Origin: a bacterium SCSIO 12741
GTDB lineage: Bacteria > Bacteroidota > Bacteroidia > Flavobacteriales_G > Salibacteraceae
Length of the DNA stretch: 64,000 nt
Direction of reading: 5' to 3'
Assembly (NCBI GenBank): GCA_024398055.1
Contig: CP073749.1
Location: 310,001-374,000 of the forward strand
Below, one piece after another: positions 18,395 through 27,223 of this stretch. How positions within the stretch are numbered: the stretch's first letter is position 1; every line of letters starts with the position of its first letter. The notes beneath the pieces were generated by a model, which had not been told where the DNA came from, made no database searches, and was given only the letters and a program-made list of their open reading frames with translations. The translations under genes were made by a program, and so were the position numbers.

Positions 18395-19507
18395 ATGAAA
18401 CCTTGCCTCTACTCCACTGTGACACTCCTAATTCTGGCCTGTTTGGCTTGCAAGAAAGATGCAGAAGAAGTGCCTGTTGCAACCCCTACAACCAACCAAT
18501 CCGTACTCGGAAATCAAGCACCAGATACACTTTTCACCTTTGCCTTTGTGGGTTGCAACCGAGTAAGCGACGGCGATCATTCCAACCACTCCACCGCTAA
18601 TGTGAATGTACTGAGAAGAATTTTTAACGACATTTCTGAAGAGTCTACACAACCCAAAACCTTCTTTTTTTTAGGTGATATAGTTCGTTCGCTAAGTCGA
18701 AATCCCAGCACCATGGACAATCAGTTGTCTGCCTGGGTAGGCATGTACAATGATCCCAATTACAGCAAAATAACCAACTCTGGAATTGAGATGGTTGTTG
18801 TTCCCGGGAATCACGAAATGCTTTATTACAAAGATCGTGGAGACCCTGATCAAGACGAATGGCCCTGGTACGGAGCCTCTAAGATTTGGCTAAAGCACAT
18901 GAGTCGTTTTATGCCTTCAGATAGAGATACGATCGCCGATACGAGTATCGTGCAAAAGATGACTTTTTCACTTATTCGTAATAGAGTTGGGTTTATCATT
19001 ATGAATACCGATACCTACAACTCCCATGGAAGTCATGGTGAAGAAGGGCGAACCAATACGGATTGGGTAGCAGCTAAAATCAAAGAATACCAATCGAGCT
19101 CCGAGGTAGATCACGTTTTTGTACTCGGGCACAAGCCCTATTATGTAGACGATCAATTTAAAACAGGCCACAAAGGATTTGCCGATGGACCAGTGCTATG
19201 GCCAGAAATGCAATCTGGACATGTAGTAGCCTTTTTGGCGGCCCACAAGCACGACTATCAACGTTGGCAGCCTGAAAGTAGCGGTGGTACCTATCAAATT
19301 GTTGCCGGTCATGGAGGAAGCAGTGGGGCTGCTGAATTTTTCGGGTATACCCTGATCTATATCCTTAGTGATAACACCGTGCACCTGGTGACTAAAGGAG
19401 TAAAAAAAGGCTCGCCATTTACCGAGGATATGTCTGCTCATGAGAATAAGGTAAGAGATGAAGCTGTATTAACCTGGGAAAAGAATAAGAACACCTACCC
19501 CAATTGA
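18395..19507 (+). CDS. Calcineurin-like metallophosphoesterase lipoprotein (copy 1)
   Basis: The 370-residue product has a lipoprotein signal (LLILACLAC, lipidated Cys about 19). The two-metal phosphoesterase motifs occur in order: FVGCNR, FFFLGDIV (about 93), VVPGNHEML (about 138), VLGHKPYYV (about 244) and AHKHDYQR (about 282). The GNHE and GHxH-type residues are present, so it should be active on a phosphoester outside the cytoplasm; the substrate is unknown. A close paralogue lies at 58.3 kb, just beyond ssrA. The array of intergenic repeats begins immediately after this gene. Confidence 0.88.
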   Translation: MKPCLYSTVTLLILACLACKKDAEEVPVATPTTNQSVLGNQAPDTLFTFAFVGCNRVSDGDHSNHSTANVNVLRRIFNDISEESTQPKTFFFLGDIVRSLSRNPSTMDNQLSAWVGMYNDPNYSKITNSGIEMVVVPGNHEMLYYKDRGDPDQDEWPWYGASKIWLKHMSRFMPSDRDTIADTSIVQKMTFSLIRNRVGFIIMNTDTYNSHGSHGEEGRTNTDWVAAKIKEYQSSSEVDHVFVLGHKPYYVDDQFKTGHKGFADGPVLWPEMQSGHVVAFLAAHKHDYQRWQPESSGGTYQIVAGHGGSSGAAEFFGYTLIYILSDNTVHLVTKGVKKGSPFTEDMSAHENKVRDEAVLTWEKNKNTYPN

Positions 19508-19895
19508 TGAGGTTATAAAAAAGCCCATCGCTTGGCCAAGGAGGCTTTTCTCGCAGAGTTATTGAGATTTATCATTGATCCCAGTCGTTGGTACAAGAGA
19601 TAAAGCTATGGCCATTGGCCCTTTGAGCTGTTTTTGCCGTAAAGTCGGCTTTACGATTGCCAACACAGAAGTGGAGAAACAAAAGGGTATTTGATTTGTT
19701 TTCAAAGGGATAACGTCGCTCTTCCAATTTCTGATTACCCCAAAATGATTATTTTAGGTTGGATCTAAACTGTAAAAAGTTCGGGTTTCCTGACAAATCA
19801 CAAGGGCTTAAAAAACTTGCAATTGCATTTTATTCAGATGGAAAAATAAGGACATGTCCCTATCCGATCGTTGTGCGTAATTAAAACAATAACAA
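19508..19895 (+). repeat. Long intergenic repeat, copy 1 (with degenerate att-like segment)
   Basis: The segment GATCCCAGTCGTTGGTA then CCATTGGCCCTTTGAG (19578-19627) matches the repeat at 28.4-28.6 kb. Positions 19633-19712 align with 28718-28800 across the candidate att core (GTAAAGTCGGCTTTA here versus GTGGAGTCGGCGGGA there). Both share the following GGTATTTGATTTGTTTTCA-like stretch. The 3' module (19741-19882) runs from ATTTTAGGTTGGATCTAAAC to CGTTGTGCGTAATT, 13 bp before the start of the amidinotransferase gene. Confidence 0.65.
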
Positions 19896-20972
19896 ATGAG
19901 AGAACTATTGAACCCGTTAATTCTAACAGTTTGCACATCGATTCTATTGATTGGTTGTGAGTCAGGAATTCAACAAGAACAGAAACAGGAAAATCCAGCA
20001 ACAGAAATGGAAAAAACAGGGCAAATCAACAACCCGAATGAATGGAATCAATTAAAAGAGGTTGTGATTGGTAGATGGATAGTTGGGACATTTAACACGC
20101 CAACCATAGATACTTCCATGAAAAATCGATTTCCATATATCCCAGATGCCGCATGGGGTTATATGAAAGCAAGCGAAAACAAAAATTTATTCGAACTCTA
20201 TCCTGAAGATGATCGAATGTATCACGAAGAACAAGAAGGATTGGTTTCCAAACTTGAAGAATTAGGAGTTAAAGTCAGAAGACCAGATCCGATGGAATTT
20301 AACGTAGTAGCCACCACTCAGTGTTACAGCCGAGACCCAATCATAACCATTGGAGACAAATTTATCATCACCAATATGAATTTTGAAGGAAGGCGTCAGG
20401 AAACGGCAAATTATCGAAGAATTGCTCTTGATCTAACCCAAAACTATAAAGGTGAAGTTATTTGTATGCCTGCCAATAAACCCGGCTACCCAGAAACCAA
20501 TGTGTACTTAGAAGGTGGCGATGTATTTGTTGATGGAAAAGACGTGTATGTTGGATGCTCTGGAAATGCCTCAAACGATGCGGGAATAGAGTGGTTAAGG
20601 GAAACATTGGGAAATGAATATACGGTAACCAAAATTCCATTAGCACACCATGTTCTTCATTTAGATTGTGCCATGATGTTGATTAATGAGAAGCAAGGTG
20701 TAATATGTAAAAGTGATTTTATCGATTTTGAATCCGCGCCAAACAAATTAAAAAACAGAGAGTGGGTTGAGGTTGAACCCGAAAAGGCTCAAATTATGGC
20801 CACAAACGGAATAGTTGTGAACCCAACCACCGTTCTAATGATTGATCATTTTCCTGAAGTCATCAAACAGGTGGAAGCCATGGGAATCACAGTACATGCC
20901 ATGCCCTTCAAGAAAGGAAACTATTTCGGAGGCGGTTTAAGATGCAGTTATCAACCGATTTCGAGAATATAA
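19896..20972 (+). CDS. Lipoprotein-type amidinotransferase / arginine deiminase superfamily protein
   Basis: The 358-residue product starts with a lipoprotein signal (LTVCTSILLIGC, Cys about 25). The rest resembles glycine/inosamine amidinotransferases: NEWNQLKEVVIGRW at the fold start, YSRDPIITIG (about 145), YLEGGDVFV (about 205), a catalytic His in HHVLHLDCAMM (about 252) and a C-terminal nucleophilic Cys in GGGLRCSYQP (about 349). The Asp/His/Cys set is complete, so activity on a guanidino compound is plausible. A lipid-anchored member is unusual, since characterised relatives are cytoplasmic or mitochondrial. It sits as a single gene between two copies of the array repeat. Confidence 0.85.
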   Translation: MRELLNPLILTVCTSILLIGCESGIQQEQKQENPATEMEKTGQINNPNEWNQLKEVVIGRWIVGTFNTPTIDTSMKNRFPYIPDAAWGYMKASENKNLFELYPEDDRMYHEEQEGLVSKLEELGVKVRRPDPMEFNVVATTQCYSRDPIITIGDKFIITNMNFEGRRQETANYRRIALDLTQNYKGEVICMPANKPGYPETNVYLEGGDVFVDGKDVYVGCSGNASNDAGIEWLRETLGNEYTVTKIPLAHHVLHLDCAMMLINEKQGVICKSDFIDFESAPNKLKNREWVEVEPEKAQIMATNGIVVNPTTVLMIDHFPEVIKQVEAMGITVHAMPFKKGNYFGGGLRCSYQPISRI

Positions 20973-21005
20973 TAACTCTATTCATCTCGGTTTGGTATCC
21001 CCTTG

Positions 21006-21278
21006 TTCGTCGTACTTTTCGACTATGACGAAGCTATTTCGTTTCAATGCGAGATCAATCTTTAAATTAAGGTATTGGTTATATCGCTTTGCTTTTGATC
21101 CCGGCCGTTTGTTAGAAATTCGCCTGTCATTGTTTGGAAAAAACTACTTTCAGTTTTGTTCTAAACCATGAAGGTTTGACGTCCGCATAAACCACAAAGA
21201 ACTTATTTAGCACGCAACCACGATTCATTCAAAATGAAAAATAGAGACCTGTCTTTAGACAGTCGTTGTACGCAATTG
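21006..21278 (+). repeat. Long intergenic repeat, copy 2
   Basis: It begins with a hairpin (TTCGTCGTA to TATGACGAA, 21006-21033) and passes through a GATCCCGGCCGTT block. The 3' module (21146-21278) ends with GTCGTTGTACGCAATTG. The 3' module is nearly identical to copy 3 at 24.1 kb over about 115 bp (GAAGGTTTGACGTCCGCATA and onward). The rest of the gap (21279-21440) has no recognised feature. The flanking gene downstream is on the minus strand, unlike the other cassettes. Confidence 0.7.
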
Positions 21279-21440
21279 CAATAATCAATGAAATTAAAGT
21301 AGAAAATTTTAAAGGTATTGCGATACCCAAAAAATTTCATCTTTATCGGAATTTCAGAAGGACTTAGTTTTGAGATTTGCCTTCCATGAAACTATCCGTT
21401 GGATTATTAAGAAATCAGTCGTTTCAACGCAAAGGATTAT

Positions 21441-23834
21441 TCAAAAAAACTTATTGACAATTATTGGTATCCTAATTATTCCCTTTTCATCCTTAATCCT
21501 CATAATGTATAATCCGGATGATTGATTCAAATGCAATGAATGAGACCTTTCAGAAATTAACGAAGTGGAATGGACTAATTGCCCCTCAATATTATAGACT
21601 TCGATAGAATAATCATTTATGCTTCCTAGATCAATTGTAACTGTACCGGAAGTTGGGTTTGGATAAGCCGAAACATTAAACTTATTCAGATTATCCATTG
21701 TCGATAGCCCTCTAATTTCGAAACATGATGAAGTGTCAGTGCACATTCCCTCGGTTACTTCACATGCATAACTACCATTTTGTTTCGGAATAAAATACTT
21801 GAGGGTATCGTTCAGTAATCTGGAGAAATTGTTTTGACAATCAAACCATTGATAACTCGCTGAAAAAGCCATTACTTCAAGTACAGAATCTGATCGGAAA
21901 TAAGAAACGTCTACGCCCTGAAAATCAAAATCCAAGTGTATAACTGAATCACAGCCAAATTGGTTGATCAGAGTATATGTGGCAACACTGTTATCGGCCG
22001 AATAATTTTTTCCATCGAGCCAGGTTATTGGAGTGCATGATGATATTTCGTCTACAAATTTTGAAGATCGGTTAATGGTTAATTTCAAACTAACCAATGA
22101 ATCGCATCCAAGAGCATTCGTCGTAACAAATTGGGCGGAGCTATTATCATTAACATATTTTTTTTGGTCAATCCAAACGAATTCATCACATGCAGTTACT
22201 GAATCTACTCCAGAAGAAGTATCTAAAATGGTTAAATGAAGTTTTACAACCGAATCACACCCCCATTTATTGGATAGTATTACTTCAGGCTTTTGGGTAC
22301 TTGAGTAATAAGTCTTCTTATTGGCCGACCAATAAAATGACTCACATTGTGTCGCTTGATGAACTGAACTAACACCAATACAAGTATCCATTTTTATTAT
22401 GAATCCATCATTTGAAGAAGTATTTAAACTATTTAGAAAATTAGTCTGGGGCCCAAGATCACTATCGAAATTTCCCTGAAAGCTTCCTGTAAGATAAATA
22501 TTTTTCTCGTGGTCATGGGTCATTCCACCCAAGTATGCATGATAACCATCAAGAGAGTAGACCCATAACATTTGCCCATTTGCGTCAAACTTTCCGATAA
22601 AGTCCTTACTTCTATTAATTGGTGATGAAAGGGTATAAATACCAGTATCTGGATCGAAATCCACTGTTCCATAGAACTTTCCGGTCAAATAGATGTTGTC
22701 TTTCTCATCAATTTCCATAAAACTTGGGTTTACAATCTTGGGGCCTCCAATAGTTTTCACCCAATTCAGTTTTCTAACTGAATCAAATTCAACAAGAAAC
22801 AAATCAGAAGTTCCCCGAGCAATTTTTATGTTTTTTGATGTATCGGGGTCAAAATCTACGGTATCTTTGAAAAAGCCTGCTGCAATTAAGTTGTTTCGAT
22901 TATCCAATTCAATAGACTTACAGCGTTCAGAATTCTTCCCCCCTATTAATGATACATCTGTGAAGTCACCATTTGAATCCAAAACGCATATATATCCATC
23001 CTCCAGGCCTCTGGATAAAACTAAATTCTGCCCAGAACCAGGGTCAAAATCTACTTGTCCTTCAAAGCCCCCGCATATAAATAAATTGGATTTTTGATCT
23101 ACTGCTATATCATAAGAATAAACGTCTAATGCTCCTCCAAAAGATTTTGCCCAAATAATGGTTCCATCTGATTTCAATTTAGAAACAAAAACATCGTGGT
23201 TACCATTCGAAACAAGGTTTTTCAAATTATTACTATCAGGGTCAATATCAATCGAATCTCTGAAAGCACCACACAAATAAATCTCATCTCTATTATTCAG
23301 TTTCATTCCTCCGTCATAGGTTCGGACATATCCTTTTGAGCCAAATGTTTTGACCCAAGTAAATTTGGAATTTGAGTCCAACTTCAATATAAAAGCATCT
23401 GCAAACGGGGCCTCAGCATTCAAATAGTATGTGGATGTGTCTGGGTCAAAATCAACCAAAAAACTAAAATTGCCGTAGATGAACAGATTACCATGACTGT
23501 CCAAAGCAATGTGAGATGCGATTACGCGACCATATGGTCCTCCAATATTTTTTCCCCAAATTAAATTTCCGTTTGGATCCTTTTTTTGAATAAACGAATC
23601 ATCCCTTAAACTGTGAGCCCCACTATTTAAAATGTGAGAATTAGGCCCAGGGTCAAGATCAATGCTACCTAAAAAACTTCCTACCGAATAAGTATTTCCA
23701 TTCTTATCAACTACTATTTTTCCCGCTTCGACATCATTTGTCCCACTGATAGTGTGAGACCAATTATGCATTGGTTTTTGGGCCAGTGAATAGCTGAATA
23801 GAATGATAAAAAGAAAAGATAGTTGGACTTTCAT
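21441..23834 (-). CDS. T9SS-secreted protein with SBBP-type repeats
   Basis: The start ATG at 23834 precedes a signal peptide (VQLSFLFIILFSYSLAQ). Residues ~30-480 are eight or so repeats of ~55 residues of the form GNTYSVGSFLGSIDLDPG, each with a recurring DFDPD or DLDPG turn; this matches SBBP-like beta-propeller repeats. Then come three ~50-residue repeats with C..(F/I)xW and GCDSVVxLxLTI, common in Bacteroidota surface proteins. The C-terminal T9SS domain is VSAYPNPTSGTVTIDLGS with later SSGLYIMRI. The gene is inverted relative to neighbouring cassettes and lies between two near-identical repeat copies. Probable surface adhesin or structural protein. Confidence 0.8.
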   Translation of the reverse strand: MKVQLSFLFIILFSYSLAQKPMHNWSHTISGTNDVEAGKIVVDKNGNTYSVGSFLGSIDLDPGPNSHILNSGAHSLRDDSFIQKKDPNGNLIWGKNIGGPYGRVIASHIALDSHGNLFIYGNFSFLVDFDPDTSTYYLNAEAPFADAFILKLDSNSKFTWVKTFGSKGYVRTYDGGMKLNNRDEIYLCGAFRDSIDIDPDSNNLKNLVSNGNHDVFVSKLKSDGTIIWAKSFGGALDVYSYDIAVDQKSNLFICGGFEGQVDFDPGSGQNLVLSRGLEDGYICVLDSNGDFTDVSLIGGKNSERCKSIELDNRNNLIAAGFFKDTVDFDPDTSKNIKIARGTSDLFLVEFDSVRKLNWVKTIGGPKIVNPSFMEIDEKDNIYLTGKFYGTVDFDPDTGIYTLSSPINRSKDFIGKFDANGQMLWVYSLDGYHAYLGGMTHDHEKNIYLTGSFQGNFDSDLGPQTNFLNSLNTSSNDGFIIKMDTCIGVSSVHQATQCESFYWSANKKTYYSSTQKPEVILSNKWGCDSVVKLHLTILDTSSGVDSVTACDEFVWIDQKKYVNDNSSAQFVTTNALGCDSLVSLKLTINRSSKFVDEISSCTPITWLDGKNYSADNSVATYTLINQFGCDSVIHLDFDFQGVDVSYFRSDSVLEVMAFSASYQWFDCQNNFSRLLNDTLKYFIPKQNGSYACEVTEGMCTDTSSCFEIRGLSTMDNLNKFNVSAYPNPTSGTVTIDLGSINDYSIEVYNIEGQLVHSTSLISERSHSLHLNQSSGLYIMRIKDEKGIIRIPIIVNKFF

Positions 23835-23999
23835 TTTAATTGGTTTTAAAGCATTAAGCAAAATAAGCTATTAATTCAAAAGGGGCCATGTACTATATTC
23901 AAAATGAATCCATCATCGGATAAAAAATAGGTAACCAAATCTTCACAATTTTTGAGTCGTGAATTACTACACTTCCAACATTGATATAACATTCTAATT

Positions 24000-24252
24000 C
24001 GCCAAATTGCCTCCTAGTTAGAATGGAACCGCCCTGATATCAAGTGTTCAGATTTTGTATTTAATTTGTTACAAAGGAGTATGGATAAAAATTCGCAGAT
24101 CCATTGTCTGGAAAACACCTGCTTCGGTTTTTTATAAACCTGTGAAGGTTTAACGTCCGCATAAACCACAAAGAACTTATTTAGCACGCAATCACGATTG
24201 ATTCAAAAGGAAAATAAAGACCTGTCTTTAGACTGTTTTTGTACGCAATTTG
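24000..24252 (+). repeat. Long intergenic repeat, copy 3
   Basis: From ATTCGCAGATCCATTGTCTGG (24090) through CGTCCGCATAAACCACAAAG to TTTGTACGCAATTTGAG it parallels copy 2. The 5' hairpin of the repeat is not evident here. The upstream part of the gap (23835-24089) holds the minus-strand gene's promoter region and nothing else recognised. Confidence 0.65.
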
Positions 24253-24258
24253 AGTAAA

Positions 24259-24714
24259 ATGACATTTCAAGAAATCAAAGAAAAATATTCTGGCCATGAA
24301 CCGGCTTTCCCATTGAACTATCCTGAACCGAATGAAGCGGATTTGAACAAACTGATTGAAAAATATAGCTGTAAATATCCTAAGTCCTTTATTGACTTTC
24401 AGCTAAAATATTGCAAAGAAGTTCCGATTGGAGATTTCGCATTTGACGGATTTGGTTTTGCGAATAAGGAACTTGAACCTTATATGAACCTGGAAGAATT
24501 AGTAAAGGATTATGCTGAATTGGAATTCCCTGAATACCTGACACCTTTCAGGCAAGAGAACGGAGACTTTTGGTGTTTCGACAATCGTAGTTCTGAATCT
24601 GAATTTCCCATTGTAATTTTTGACCATAACATTAAAGGAATTGAACCTGATCCAAATTATAAATGGAAAAATTTTATTGAATGGTTGGACAAAACAATGG
24701 AAGATCAATACTAA
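24259..24714 (+). CDS. SMI1/KNR4 (SUKH) family protein, possible immunity protein
   Basis: The start is taken at ATG 24259; a TTG at 24250 would add three residues. The 151-residue product has the SUKH-1 pattern. LNKLIEKYSCKYPKSFIDFQ is the helix-turn before the first strand, GFGFANKELEPYMNLEELVK follows, and LTPFRQENGDFWCFDNRSSE is the diagnostic strand pair. FIEWLDKTM closes the domain. SUKH proteins are common immunity factors against polymorphic (for example Rhs or CDI) toxins. Here it is an orphan in a cassette-like array with no adjacent toxin, although an Rhs locus lies 15 kb away. Confidence 0.82.
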   Translation: MTFQEIKEKYSGHEPAFPLNYPEPNEADLNKLIEKYSCKYPKSFIDFQLKYCKEVPIGDFAFDGFGFANKELEPYMNLEELVKDYAELEFPEYLTPFRQENGDFWCFDNRSSESEFPIVIFDHNIKGIEPDPNYKWKNFIEWLDKTMEDQY

Positions 24715-24750
24715 AAAGCCGGTTACAACAATGTATTAATTCATCCCTTC

Positions 24751-25057
24751 CTCGTCGCAATTCATAACTACGACGAAACTATTTCTCTTCAACACGACAC
24801 CAATCTTGATTTCAAGATATAGGATTATTTCGCTACGCTCCTAATCCCGATCGTTAGGTATAGAGACGCAGCAAAAAACATTGGTCTTTCAGCACAACTT
24901 TAAGTTTTCCTCGCTTTCAAGGAAATGGTTACTTTAGGTTCGAACTAAACTATGAAAGTGTTCCTCTCCGCACCAATCACATTGAACTTATTATTACGGT
25001 ACGATTTCAATTGATTTCCAAGGAAGAAGAAACTACACCCAACGTTGTAATCAATTT
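24751..25057 (+). repeat. Long intergenic repeat, copy 4
   Basis: The 5' hairpin CTCGTCGCAATTCATAACTACGACG-type sequence (24751-24779) is followed by GCTACGCTCCTAATCCCGATCGTTAGG and a 3' module from TTTAGGTTCGAACTAAACTA to AACGTTGTAATCAATTT. It fills most of the gap between the SUKH gene and the lectin-like gene. Confidence 0.7.
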
Positions 25058-25083
25058 ATTCACTCATCTCAATCTTTTTCAAA

Positions 25084-26922
25084 ATGAAATCATTTAGAAT
25101 TCACCTGGTGCTGATGTTATGCGCCTCCTTTTTTGCTTCCAATTTGCAGGCGGCTATAACCGTATTTGACCTGTTTCAAGAGGATTACATAATAACCGCT
25201 AAGTCGACTCCAGGATCCTCAGTTATGGTTTTTAATAGTTATGATACCCGGTTTGAATTGTTTTCCGATAACAAGGAATACAGGGTAGCTTACGAGTATG
25301 TATCTGGTGTTCCTCTAACCGACCTGGATCTATTTTATCGATCTCCTTCGTCCTCTTCCTTTTACTATGTCGGAAACCATCTGGATGATCCGGATGTCAA
25401 CAATTCGAGTTATGAAATTCAACTCAAGGACCGGGGAAAGTTAGATTTTCGTGGCAAAACAAATAAAAGCTATATCGATCCAAAATGGTGCGGACAAACG
25501 AAGATCAAAGTGACTTTTTACAAGGTACAATTAGTGCCTAAAACGGTTCTTTATGTATCACATACAGCCTATATCACTATTATCTGGGATGATCACTGCG
25601 GTTGGAGTGACGAAGGAACATTTGGAGGAATGACCGATGACGACCATCCGTTAACATCGACTTCCGGAGGAAATGCTACCTATGGTATTCTGGGATCACA
25701 AGCCCATAGCTGGCAAGTATTTTATGCCGCCAATGATGCTGGGACCAGTGATCGGCGGATGTACAATGTTTATGGTTCCTGGATCAATGAATATTCGTTT
25801 TGCCGCAATACGGGCAATCCGGGATCTGAGACACCTGTTTCCAACTACGGTACCAATTTCGTTGAGGCCGATGGGGGCATATACTTTGTAAACAATCAAC
25901 AGAAAATTACAAAAGCCACCTGGAATGCAACGAACGGATGGACCTATAGTGCTGTTAATAATAACGCTCATCCCGTCATGCACAACACGCATATTGCCGT
26001 AGATGGCACCGGAAAGGTTTTCTATGTCGGCTCGGATGGAATAATTCGCAATATTTACGGCCCCACCTGGCAACATGGGCCGCTGGACATTCAAGCACCT
26101 ACAGCTAGGAGCAACTCTGATCTGCTACTAGCAGACAATGGTAGGGTTTATTACACAGGCTCCGACGACAAAGTGCATTATTTCGAATGGAACGGACAGT
26201 GGAACTCCTACGTGGCCAACAATTTTGCACCGCTTGTTAAAGACAACAGTGAAATAGCCCAGGGTGATGGACATTTGTTTTATGTAGATCAGAATAACAA
26301 GGTTCGGTCCATCGATGGTCCTTTATCCTACCAACAGTATGTGGTCAATGCAAGTGCTCCCAATGCCTATGGATCTGATCGAATGGGTCTGGAATATACC
26401 ATTGGAAAGGTGCTGTACTTTGATATCAATCGCGACATGCATAACTTATACTGGGATGGCTCAGTATGGAAATCAGCTCCGATCACAGGTTGTGGAGTAA
26501 GGGGTAAAATAGGGTCCCCCATTAGTGTCAATGGGAATGGTGAAATATGGTATGTCAATGAGTTCACCAACCAACCTCATAAGCAAGTGTATACTTATTG
26601 CGAAGAAAGTGGAAAAGTAGGATCTTCCGATCCCGTAGCACTTCAAACAGAAAACACTAATCCTTCATCATTAGATCAAAACCAACTGAGCATCTATCCA
26701 AATCCATCCTCAGGCAGGTTTACCTTGTCAAACCTCCAGAAAGAGGAGATTAAGTATGAAATTCTGAATTCTACCGGAACCCTGATTATGGATGGCAAAG
26801 TTCAATCCGATTCAAAAACCGAGATTAATCTGGGAGAGTATTTGCCCAGAGGCCTTTATTTGATCAGATGGCAGAGTTCTTATTCCGATGACATCAACAC
26901 GGAAAGAATAATACTTCAGTGA
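25084..26922 (+). CDS. T9SS-secreted protein with lectin-like beta-propeller repeats
   Basis: The 612-residue product has a signal peptide (LVLMLCASFFASNLQA). A beta-sandwich follows (to about residue 165), then about six repeats of ~45 residues (GGIYFVNNQQKITKATWNAT, GKVFYVGSDGIIRNIYG, GRVYYTGSDDKVHYFEWNG, GHLFYVDQNNKVRSI). These resemble tachylectin/fucose-lectin-like propeller blades. The C-terminal 80 residues (LSIYPNPSSGRFTLSNLQ with later PRGLYLIRWQ) are a T9SS sorting domain. A secreted carbohydrate-binding role is an inference from the repeats. A terminator follows. Confidence 0.78.
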   Translation: MKSFRIHLVLMLCASFFASNLQAAITVFDLFQEDYIITAKSTPGSSVMVFNSYDTRFELFSDNKEYRVAYEYVSGVPLTDLDLFYRSPSSSSFYYVGNHLDDPDVNNSSYEIQLKDRGKLDFRGKTNKSYIDPKWCGQTKIKVTFYKVQLVPKTVLYVSHTAYITIIWDDHCGWSDEGTFGGMTDDDHPLTSTSGGNATYGILGSQAHSWQVFYAANDAGTSDRRMYNVYGSWINEYSFCRNTGNPGSETPVSNYGTNFVEADGGIYFVNNQQKITKATWNATNGWTYSAVNNNAHPVMHNTHIAVDGTGKVFYVGSDGIIRNIYGPTWQHGPLDIQAPTARSNSDLLLADNGRVYYTGSDDKVHYFEWNGQWNSYVANNFAPLVKDNSEIAQGDGHLFYVDQNNKVRSIDGPLSYQQYVVNASAPNAYGSDRMGLEYTIGKVLYFDINRDMHNLYWDGSVWKSAPITGCGVRGKIGSPISVNGNGEIWYVNEFTNQPHKQVYTYCEESGKVGSSDPVALQTENTNPSSLDQNQLSIYPNPSSGRFTLSNLQKEEIKYEILNSTGTLIMDGKVQSDSKTEINLGEYLPRGLYLIRWQSSYSDDINTERIILQ

Positions 26923-26951
26923 TGGTTTGACGTAATGTAGAGAATAAAAGG

Positions 26952-26984
26952 AAGGCCATTCGAAAGGATGGTCTTTTTTTTTGT
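26952..26984 (+). terminator. Rho-independent terminator
   Basis: GGCCAT and ATGGTC pair around TCGAAAGG and are followed by nine T. It lies 30 bp after the lectin-like gene. Confidence 0.8.
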
Positions 26985-26995
26985 TGTCCCTTGAT

Positions 26996-27210
26996 GGGCG
27001 TAGTTTATAATTAGGACGAAACTATCCTCCTTCGACAAAAGGAATCTGCCGAATAAAAAATGAGAAAATCCAGAAAATCCATATTTTAGGTTTGAGCTAA
27101 ACTGTGAAGAGGTACACTCACTCCTCGCTGATCACTAATATTTATTTATAAGGCGACTACAGTTGTTTCCATTAGGGAAATAAAAACTTGTCTTTATTTA
27201 ATTGTTTTCC
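26996..27210 (+). repeat. Long intergenic repeat, copy 5 (short form)
   Basis: The 5' hairpin GGGCGTAGTTTATAATTAGG is followed by GACGAAACTATCCTCCTTCG, then directly by the 3' module (ATATTTTAGGTTTGAGCTAA). It ends in a degenerate terminal motif (AATTGTTTTCC) 14 bp before the putAbiC-type start. The middle block seen in the longer copies is absent. Confidence 0.6.
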
Positions 27211-27223
27211 TAAGAAAAAACAC

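Noticed and set aside
22693-23097. A 134-codon plus-strand open frame
   Set aside because: It is antisense to the SBBP-repeat gene and reflects its periodic composition.
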